A DNA stretch of 12,189 bases from Desulfobulbaceae bacterium. GTDB taxonomy: Bacteria; Desulfobacterota; Desulfobulbia; Desulfobulbales; Desulfobulbaceae. The stretch is from contig DNUE01000016.1 in assembly GCA_003508005.1 (NCBI GenBank), positions 1 through 12,189 of the forward strand, written 5' to 3'. The notes beneath the pieces were generated by a model. The model ran no database searches. It was not told the origin of the DNA and saw only the letters and a program-made list of their open reading frames with translations. A program made the position numbers and the translations under genes. This document shows, piece after piece, positions 7,330-12,189 of the stretch. Position 1 is the first letter of the stretch; each line of letters begins with the position of its first letter.

Positions 7330-7565
7330 CGTTCTCTTCCATTTTGTAGAAAGCCTTGCGCGCCTCAATCCGCGGCGATTTTGCATACTCGTTTTGCTCA
7401 CGGGCAGGGCGCCGAGTCTGGAGTTCTTGATTCCATTCGGCAGCTTTTGCACTGGTCTGCACGTGCCGCGGGAAAGGATTGCACAGGAGTCAAGCAGTCA
7501 AGCCTCTCCCTGGTCTTTTTACTCAGCGTATTCGTTTACCGTTCCAGCAGAATCCGGAGTCTGCC

Positions 7566-8162
7566 ATGCCGGAAAACAGAGTGATGATTGTCGGACTCGG
7601 TAATCCCGGTTCCCAATACGAAACAACTCGGCATAATGCCGGTTTCCTGGCCTTGGATTACTTTGCCGGTCAGGAAGGACTGGCGATCAGCAGTTCCAGG
7701 TTCCATGGCCTTTACGGCACCGCCCGTTTGGCCGGCCGGTCCGTGCTCCTCCTGAAACCACAGAATTTCATGAACCGGTCCGGGGAATGCGTTGCCGGGT
7801 TTGTCCAGTATTTCAATGTTGCCCCGGCCGATATCCTAGTGGTGCACGATGACCTTGATCTGGCACCGGGCCGGCTGAAAATTGCCGACGGTGGAGGGGC
7901 AGGGGGGCATAACGGCATCCGCTCCCTGCTCGTCAGCCTGGGCACTGATGAATTTGCCCGCCTGAAGATCGGCATCGGCCATCCCCGCGATCTGGAGGAA
8001 ACCCGGCACATGCCGGTGGAACGCTACGTACTTGCAAGCATGCCCGCCGCCGACCGGGATTTGTTTCAGGACAATCTGCCGCGAATCGCCGAAGGGCTCC
8101 GCTGTTTTCTCGAAAAGGGGGTTGCGGCGGCGATGAATATGGTGAACCGGAAATCGTCCTAA
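7566..8162 (+). CDS. pth: Peptidyl-tRNA hydrolase
   Basis: Releases peptides from peptidyl-tRNAs that drop off the ribosome, recycling tRNA. The product is 198 residues, normal for the family. The N-terminus MPENRVMIVGLGNPGSQYE leads to TRHNAGF with the catalytic His (about residue 22). KPQNFMNRSG is the conserved segment with the family Asn. VVHDDLDLAPG carries the conserved Asp, and GGAGGHNGIRSL follows. The frame is open upstream to 7479, but ATG 7566 is chosen because the family starts here and GGAG at 7556–7559 is six bases away. A 284-base gap separates it from rplY. That gap holds the post-rplY hairpin, a tandem duplicate of AGTCAAGC at 7488–7503 and no convincing promoter. Confidence 0.96.
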   Translation: MPENRVMIVGLGNPGSQYETTRHNAGFLALDYFAGQEGLAISSSRFHGLYGTARLAGRSVLLLKPQNFMNRSGECVAGFVQYFNVAPADILVVHDDLDLAPGRLKIADGGGAGGHNGIRSLLVSLGTDEFARLKIGIGHPRDLEETRHMPVERYVLASMPAADRDLFQDNLPRIAEGLRCFLEKGVAAAMNMVNRKSS

Positions 8163-8283
8163 GTCCCTCGTTTGCCCCTGCCGGTACGCTCTGTGCGGTT
8201 GCTGTTCCGGCACAAAAGTTATTGCCCCCTGTTCCTTTTGCCGCTTCCTCTCACTGTCCGATCCGAAGGCAGCAAGTCCGTCC

Positions 8284-8312
8284 TTTGCGAAAAGAAATAA
8301 ATATGGTATATT
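8284..8312 (+). promoter_or_regulatory. Extended -10 promoter for carD
   Basis: TATATT at 8307–8312 is preceded by TG and one base (8304–8305), the extended -10 form. TTTGCG at 8284–8289, 17 bases away, is only a weak -35, as is usual with extended -10 promoters. The start would be near 8319, about 70 bases before carD. Confidence 0.6.
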
Positions 8313-8327
8313 GACAATTTATTACGT

Positions 8328-8365
8328 GAAGGCCGGCTCCGGTTTCTAGTCGGAGCGAGGCTTTC
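8328..8365 (+). promoter_or_regulatory. Stem-loop in the carD leader
   Basis: GAAGGCC (8328–8334) pairs with GGCTTTC (8359–8365) with one G·T wobble. Above a small internal loop, GCTCCG (8336–8341) pairs with CGGAGC (8351–8356) around a 9-base loop. The hairpin would start about 10 bases into the transcript and end 13 bases before the GGAGAG ribosome binding site. No T run follows. It is a candidate 5' stabilising or regulatory structure. Confidence 0.45.
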
Positions 8366-8387
8366 AACGAATTCCAGCGGAGAGAAA

Positions 8388-8870
8388 ATGGTGTTTGCAA
8401 CGGGTGACATGGCTGTGTATCCGGCCCATGGCGTCGGGGTGATTGAGGCCATAGAGACAAAGACCATTGGTGGCGTTGACCAGAGCTTTTATGTGATGAA
8501 GATCCTGAACAACGATATGACCATAATGATTCCCACCGCCAATTGCAAGAACGTAGGCCTCAGGTCCATCATTTCCGCCAAGGAGGTTGACAAGGTTCTG
8601 CATATCCTGATGGAACGGGATATCCAGATCAGTTCCCAGACCTGGAACCGGCGCTATCGGGATTACATGGACAAGATAAAGACCGGGTCAGCCTTTGAGG
8701 TTGCCGTGGTTCTCAGGGATCTGTATCTGCTCAGTGATGACAAGGAGCTTTCCTACGGGGAGCGCAAGATGATGGACACGGCCAGGAACCTGCTGGTCAA
8801 GGAAATCTCTCTTGCCCGGAAGGAGGATGAGAAAATGGTGGCCAAGCAATTGGAGAGTATCTTTAGCTGA
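8388..8870 (+). CDS. carD: CarD/CdnL-type RNA polymerase-binding regulator
   Basis: A 160-residue protein of the CarD/CdnL/TRCF-interaction-domain family. Known members bind the RNA polymerase beta subunit and stabilise open complexes at promoters, including rRNA promoters. The N-terminal domain (about 1–60) has the expected FATGDMAVYPAHGVGVIEAIE start, then FYVMKILNNDMTIMIPTAN and VGLRSIIS. The rest is helical, with the usual WNRRYRDYMDKIKTGSAFEVAVVLRDLYLL segment (about 86–115, including the conserved Trp) and a charged C-terminal helix. It lacks the acidic/HMGA-like extension of Myxococcus CarD, so CdnL is the closer comparison; the gene symbol is generic. ATG 8388 follows GGAGAG at 8379–8384. 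It has its own promoter and a foldable leader. The pseudouridine synthase gene follows after 95 bases. Confidence 0.93.
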   Translation: MVFATGDMAVYPAHGVGVIEAIETKTIGGVDQSFYVMKILNNDMTIMIPTANCKNVGLRSIISAKEVDKVLHILMERDIQISSQTWNRRYRDYMDKIKTGSAFEVAVVLRDLYLLSDDKELSYGERKMMDTARNLLVKEISLARKEDEKMVAKQLESIFS

Positions 8871-8965
8871 GTGCGGCACAATTCATCTTCTTGCTGTTCA
8901 ATTACCTATTCAGCTCATCAGGAAGGTTCTCGCTTCCGGTCCCCTGCAATCTAGCTTCTGCCTGC

Positions 8966-9910
8966 ATGTCAAACGACGAACAGCATTATTCTCTGGCAGT
9001 GACCCCGGACGAGGCGGGCCTGCGTCTAGATCATTTTCTGGTGCAGCGCCTTGCCGATTATTCCCGCTCCGCATTGCGCAAACTTATTCGGGATGGGCTG
9101 GTGACCATGGACGGAGAGGCGTGCAAGGCCGGCTGCCGCTTGCGGTCCGGTGACGGGGTTGAGGTTGTTATTCCGTCCCCGCCGCCATCCGAATTGATCC
9201 CCGAACAGATTGACTTTCGCGTGCTGCATGAGGACGACAGCCTGCTGGTCCTTGTCAAACCGCCGGGCCTAGTTGTGCACCCCGCCGCCGGCCACCGGCA
9301 GGGAACCCTGGCCCATGGCCTGCTTTATCACTGCGCATCCCTGCCCGGAACGAAGGAGCAGCGGCCGGGCATTGTCCACCGCCTGGACAAGGACACCTCA
9401 GGGGTGATGCTGGTGGCCAAAACCGAAACGGCTTTGCGCCAGCTGACCGCCGATTTTCAGAGCCGGAATATTCGCAAGACTTATCACGCTGTTCTGTTGC
9501 ACTGCCCCGCCGCGGACAGGGGCCGGGTGGTGGCTGCCATCGGCCGCCATCCGGTGCAGCGCAAGAAGATGGCGATCCGGGCCGGAGGCCGTCACGCGGC
9601 AACCTGCTGGCGGGTTGTGGAGCGGTATCCGAATGGCATGGGGCTGATGGAACTGGATCTGGAAACCGGGAGGACGCATCAGATCCGGGTCCACATGGCC
9701 TCCTTGGGCTGCCCGGTCGCCGGGGACGATCTGTACGGAGGGCGGGTGCCGCCGGCATGCGGTCTGGAAATAACCAGGCAGCTGTTGCATGCGTCAACCC
9801 TCGGTATTTTTCATCCAGTCTCTCGCGAGCCGTTGGAATTTGCCGCCCCGCTCTGGCCGGATATGATGGCAATTGTGGAACAGCTGCGGACCCTGGCCGG
9901 CGGGAAGTGA
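8966..9910 (+). CDS. rluD: RluD-type 23S rRNA pseudouridine synthase
   Basis: Converts specific uridines in RNA to pseudouridine; the RluA/RluC/RluD branch. The product is 314 residues. Residues 10–70 form an S4-type RNA-binding domain (DEAGLRLDHFLVQRL, then SRSALRKLIRDGLVTMDG). The catalytic domain begins near 84 with VLHEDDSLLVLVKPPGLVVHP. The family motif GIVHRLDKDTSG at 135–146 contains the catalytic Asp141. RKTYHAVLLH (about 170) and ETGRTHQIRVHMASLGCPVAGDDLYGG (about 232–258) complete the fold. An S4 domain plus this length favour RluD over RluA. The exact target uridines cannot be assigned from sequence alone. The frame is open from a TTG at 8891, but ATG 8966 fits the family start. 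No clear ribosome binding site precedes it. coaE begins two bases after the stop. Confidence 0.9.
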   Translation: MSNDEQHYSLAVTPDEAGLRLDHFLVQRLADYSRSALRKLIRDGLVTMDGEACKAGCRLRSGDGVEVVIPSPPPSELIPEQIDFRVLHEDDSLLVLVKPPGLVVHPAAGHRQGTLAHGLLYHCASLPGTKEQRPGIVHRLDKDTSGVMLVAKTETALRQLTADFQSRNIRKTYHAVLLHCPAADRGRVVAAIGRHPVQRKKMAIRAGGRHAATCWRVVERYPNGMGLMELDLETGRTHQIRVHMASLGCPVAGDDLYGGRVPPACGLEITRQLLHASTLGIFHPVSREPLEFAAPLWPDMMAIVEQLRTLAGGK

Positions 9911-9912
9911 GC

Positions 9913-10557
9913 ATGGAAATTGGCATGAAGAGACCGGTGCTGGTAGGCATTACCGGGGGGTTGGCGTCGGGCAAGAGCACGGTGAGCCGCTTCTGGGCGA
10001 CCACCATGGATCTGCCGCGGATCGACATTGACGAGGTGTGCCGGCAACTGCTCGCAAAAGACATGCCCGGCTGGCACGCCCTGCGCTCTCTGCTGCCGGG
10101 GACCTTTTTCACCGCGCAGGGTGATCTTGACCGCAGGCGTCTGCGTACAGCGCTTTTTGTCGATGACGAGCTGCGCCGACAGATAAATGGCCTGGTGCAC
10201 CCCCTGGCCCAGGACCGGCTATGGACATTGGTAGACCGGCTGGCGGAGTCGATGGTCCTTGTGGATATACCTCTTCTCTATGAAGCGGGCTGGCAGGATC
10301 GCTTTGATCATCATGTAGTCGTGTATGCGAACCGGGCAGCCTGCTGCCGCCGTCTCATCGCCCGTGACCGGATCACTCCCGAAGAGGCCGTCCGGAGTCT
10401 GGCTGTGCAGATGCCCCTGGCAGAAAAGGCGCTGCTGGCCGGGCATGTCATTGACAACAGCGGCTGCTGGCTCTTTGCCCGGCTTCAGGTGATGCACCTT
10501 GCCCGTCTGCTTGCCCCTGTATCATCATTGACGATAGTTTTACAAGAAAGTCCTTGA
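9913..10557 (+). CDS. coaE: Dephospho-CoA kinase
   Basis: Last step of coenzyme A synthesis: phosphorylates the 3' hydroxyl of the ribose of dephospho-CoA. The product is 214 residues, usual for the family. The Walker A loop is GITGGLASGKST (12–23). The IDIDEVCRQLL segment (37–47) stands where the family has its substrate-binding Asp motif. GLVHPL (93–98) and LVDIPLLYEAGW (116–127) are conserved CoaE signatures. RRLIARDRITPEEA (146–159) is the lid, and GHVIDNSG (177–184) is the usual C-terminal motif. ATG 9913 follows the preceding gene by two bases with a GGGAAG in front. A second ATG at 9925 is possible. The C-terminal end overlaps, on the opposite strand, the long open frame described for the gap that follows. 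Confidence 0.94.
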   Translation: MEIGMKRPVLVGITGGLASGKSTVSRFWATTMDLPRIDIDEVCRQLLAKDMPGWHALRSLLPGTFFTAQGDLDRRRLRTALFVDDELRRQINGLVHPLAQDRLWTLVDRLAESMVLVDIPLLYEAGWQDRFDHHVVVYANRAACCRRLIARDRITPEEAVRSLAVQMPLAEKALLAGHVIDNSGCWLFARLQVMHLARLLAPVSSLTIVLQESP

Positions 10558-11173
10558 CAGGAATCGCGGAAGGAAATACAGATGCACAACCAACAGCATA
10601 TTCCTTGTATTCAATCCCGCCTGTCGGATTCATGTTCTGCTCATTCATATGTAAATACAAGTTAATTTGCTGATTACCCATTGGGTCTGGAGTCGAGGGG
10701 CTACTTGCCCTGCCCTGCATACCAAGCAAGATCGTCCATCTATTGTTGACGGGGTCAGAAGGGAATTTCCCTTGTTCCAGAGCAATACCGGCCCGGAATC
10801 CTCCCGTTGGTCGTAATGACTTCATTGCTGAAATGACGGTGCAGTGGGTGTACGTCAGTTCAGCCAGAATCCCAGAGAATTCCAGCTCATTTTTTTTGAT
10901 GATCCCGCAACAAGACACCAGGTTGGATTGCTCAGCAAATAGCCATGAATGGATGGCGAGCATTCCTGCGGGATGAAGAGTACATGCACTTTGCCATTGT
11001 GATGAGGATACAGCAAAGCGCAGCAGTGGAGGAGTTTTTCGCCGCACCCTCTTTTTGTTCAAATAACGGTATTCACCAGAACAGGCGGCAGAATGACCCT
11101 GATGAACGTGTTCTCGGAGAAGGGTAGGTACGCTGGCTGCCAGATGAATTACCTTCTGCTGGAAGGTTTGCTT
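10448..11173 (-). pseudogene. Unidentified 241-codon open frame, possible remnant or unknown gene
   Basis: The minus strand is free of stops from 11173 down to the stop at 10448. With the local base composition a run this long is unlikely by chance (of the order of 1 in 100,000 per starting point). There is no ATG, GTG or TTG in the first 37 codons. The first possible starts are TTG at 11062, a GTG five codons later and an ATG further in (MLAIHSWLFAEQ). None has a well-placed ribosome binding site. The reading contains several cysteines (LVSCCGIIKK among them) and no signal peptide or membrane helix I would defend. I do not recognise the family. The last 110 bases are antisense to the end of coaE, which argues that this is not an intact gene. 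It may be a start-less fragment or an unusually lucky frame. Confidence 0.25.
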
Positions 11174-11258
11174 TCAGGCGGAAACGATTCTGTAAAGGAA
11201 GAGGGAGGTTGTTCGTCGTGGGCTTTTTTATCATTATTTTTGGAGGGAATACGGTTCA
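10558..11258. other. 700-bp gap of lower GC without a recognisable gene
   Basis: No family could be recognised on either strand. GC is about 49% by hand count (321 of 660 bases over 10561–11220), below the flanking genes. The stretch contains a long stop-free minus-strand frame (10448–11173) and a short plus-strand ORF running into rho (11093–11272). It also has an 8-bp inverted repeat CTTGTATT/AATACAAG (10604–10611, 10654–10661), an odd palindrome AAGGGAATTTCCCTT (10759–10773), a T8 run near 10890, and a small stem ACCTTC/GAAGGT (11151–11156, 11162–11167). No transposase motif, tRNA or intrinsic terminator with a T tract was seen. It may hold a decayed gene plus the rho control region. Confidence 0.6.
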
Positions 11259-11272
11259 ATGAATCCGGCTGA
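11093..11272 (+). CDS. Possible 59-residue upstream ORF overlapping the rho start
   Basis: ATG 11093 opens a frame of 59 codons that ends at TGA 11270–11272, fourteen bases inside rho and in a different frame. The N-terminus is MTLMNVFSEKGRYAGC and the C-terminal third is hydrophobic (SSWAFLSLFLEGIRF). The frame is also open upstream of the ATG to about 10997. The only ribosome-binding-like sequence is a weak AGGCGG at 11083–11088. Translation through it would carry ribosomes across the rho ribosome binding site, so coupling or leader control of rho is conceivable. I recognise no family, and chance is a real alternative. Confidence 0.25.
   Translation: MTLMNVFSEKGRYAGCQMNYLLLEGLLSGGNDSVKEEGGCSSWAFLSLFLEGIRFNESG
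11168..11196 (+). promoter_or_regulatory. Weak promoter candidate for rho
   Basis: TTGCTT (11168–11173) and TGTAAA (11191–11196) are 17 bases apart, each matching the sigma70 consensus at four of six positions. It would start about 55 bases before rho. It is only the best candidate seen; the true promoter may lie further upstream in the gap. Confidence 0.2.
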
Positions 11273-12189
11273 TCTGAAGAACAAGAAAATCAACGAGTTG
11301 GTCGAGATGGCAGCCCTGCTCGAAATAGAAGGATATAGTTCCCTGCGTAAGCAGGAACTCATTTTTGCCATTCTCAAGGCGCAGGGCGACCTCGATGGAA
11401 AACTTCGGGGCAGCGGCGTTCTCGAGGTTCTGCAGGACGGTTTCGGTTTTCTCCGGGCTCCGGATTATAACTACCTTCCAGGGCCCGACGATATCTATGT
11501 CTCTCCCTCCCAGATCCGCCGGCTGAACCTCAGGACCGGCGATACCATCGAAGGCGAAGTGCGCTCTCCCAAGGAAAACGAACGCTATTTCGCTATGCTC
11601 AAGATTGACACGGTCAACTTCGAGCCCACCGAGGCCTGCCGGAACAAGACCCTTTTCTCCAATCTCACCCCTCTGCACCCGGACGAACGGATCAACCTGG
11701 AACTGCAGCCGGACAACTTCTCCATGCGGGTAATGGATATTATCGCGCCTCTGGGCAAGGGGCAGCGCGGACTGATTGTTGCGCCGCCGCGCACCGGCAA
11801 GACGGTGCTGATGCAGAAGATTGCCAATTCCATTGTCCACAACCACAAGGAAGTGACCCTGATCGTCCTGCTTATCGATGAGCGGCCTGAGGAGGTCACC
11901 GACATGAAGCGCAATGTCAATGCCGAGGTGGTCAGTTCGACTTTCGACGAACCGCCGCAGCGGCACATCCAGGTTGCGGAAATGGTCATCGAAAAGGCCA
12001 AGCGCCTGGTGGAGCACAAGAGGGACGTGGTGATTCTCCTCGACTCGATCACCCGTTTGGCCCGCGCCTACAATACGGTTACCCCTGCCTCGGGCAAAAT
12101 CCTGTCCGGCGGCGTGGAGGCTAACGCCCTGCACCGGCCCAAGCGCTTTTTCGGCGCAGCAAGAAACATCGAGGAAGGCGGCAGCCTGA
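11259..12189 (+). CDS. rho: Transcription termination factor Rho, N-terminal 310 residues (runs off the right edge)
   Basis: Hexameric RNA helicase that ends transcription at Rho-dependent sites. MNPADLKNKKINELVEMAALLEIEG is the standard N-terminal helical region. Residues 53–125 are the cold-shock-like RNA-binding domain, with the RNP1-type DGFGFLR (60–66) and YVSPSQIRRLNLRTGD. The ATPase domain has GQRGLIVAPPRTGKT (168–182, Walker A), LLIDERPEEVTDM (204–216), VVILLDSITRLARAYN (257–272, Walker B), and SGGVEANALHRPKRFFGAARN (283–303), part of the secondary RNA-binding region. There is no large N-terminal insertion as in actinobacterial Rho. ATG 11259 follows GGAGG at 11242–11246; the 12-base spacing is rather long. 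The window ends at GGSL, where the family continues with TIIAT. The gene follows the 700-bp gap, which may hold its leader. Confidence 0.97.
   Translation, partial: MNPADLKNKKINELVEMAALLEIEGYSSLRKQELIFAILKAQGDLDGKLRGSGVLEVLQDGFGFLRAPDYNYLPGPDDIYVSPSQIRRLNLRTGDTIEGEVRSPKENERYFAMLKIDTVNFEPTEACRNKTLFSNLTPLHPDERINLELQPDNFSMRVMDIIAPLGKGQRGLIVAPPRTGKTVLMQKIANSIVHNHKEVTLIVLLIDERPEEVTDMKRNVNAEVVSSTFDEPPQRHIQVAEMVIEKAKRLVEHKRDVVILLDSITRLARAYNTVTPASGKILSGGVEANALHRPKRFFGAARNIEEGGSL

Noticed and set aside
7488..7503. AGTCAAGC repeated twice in tandem before pth
   Set aside because: Two copies only, with no further spread; too little to call a repeat element.
8179..8212. TGCCGG/CCGGCA pair after pth
   Set aside because: Only 6 bp with a 22-base loop and no T tract; too weak to call a terminator.
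10554..10582. TTGACA at the coaE stop with TACAGA 17 bases later
   Set aside because: The -10 matches only three of six bases and no recognisable gene lies just downstream on that strand.

Overview
The window is a stretch of bacterial core genome, probably from a deltaproteobacterium (Desulfobacterota; Desulfobulbales-like is my best guess). The reasons are the gene order ispE–tRNA-Gln–prs–rplY–pth, a CarD/CdnL-type regulator, a DUF1844 protein, the long two-domain (CTC/TL5-type) form of bL25, and a GlnRS next to a GluRS. Coding DNA is mostly high-50s % GC. I found no phage, transposon, CRISPR array or integrase. The family assignments come from reading motifs, not from database searches.

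Positions 1–2379 are on the minus strand: gltX (complete) followed downstream by glnS, which runs off the left edge. The 131 bp between them carry an unusual pair of facing arrays of a degenerate 7-bp repeat. Positions 2380–2632 are a divergent control region with good sigma70-type promoters for gltX (leftward) and serA (rightward) and a dyad between them.

Positions 2633–10557 are on the plus strand: serA (phosphoglycerate dehydrogenase), a DUF1844 protein, ispE (isoprenoid synthesis), tRNA-Gln(UUG), prs (PRPP synthase), rplY (5S-rRNA-binding bL25), pth (peptidyl-tRNA hydrolase), carD (RNA polymerase-binding regulator), an RluD-type pseudouridine synthase and coaE (dephospho-CoA kinase). ispE–tRNA–prs–rplY are close enough to be one transcript. 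A hairpin follows rplY. carD has its own extended -10 promoter and a leader that can fold. rluD-type and coaE genes are almost contiguous.

Positions 10558–11258 form a 700-bp stretch of lower GC (about 49% by hand count) with no recognisable gene. It nevertheless contains a 241-codon stop-free frame on the minus strand and a 59-codon plus-strand ORF that overlaps the start of rho. The transcription terminator gene rho begins at 11259 and runs off the right edge.

Taken together the region is about translation (GluRS, GlnRS, tRNA-Gln, bL25, Pth, rRNA pseudouridylation), precursor metabolism (serine, PRPP, isoprenoids, CoA) and global transcription control (CarD, Rho). No new defence or mobile system is visible. 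The most unexplained items are the heptamer arrays between gltX and glnS and the coaE–rho gap.
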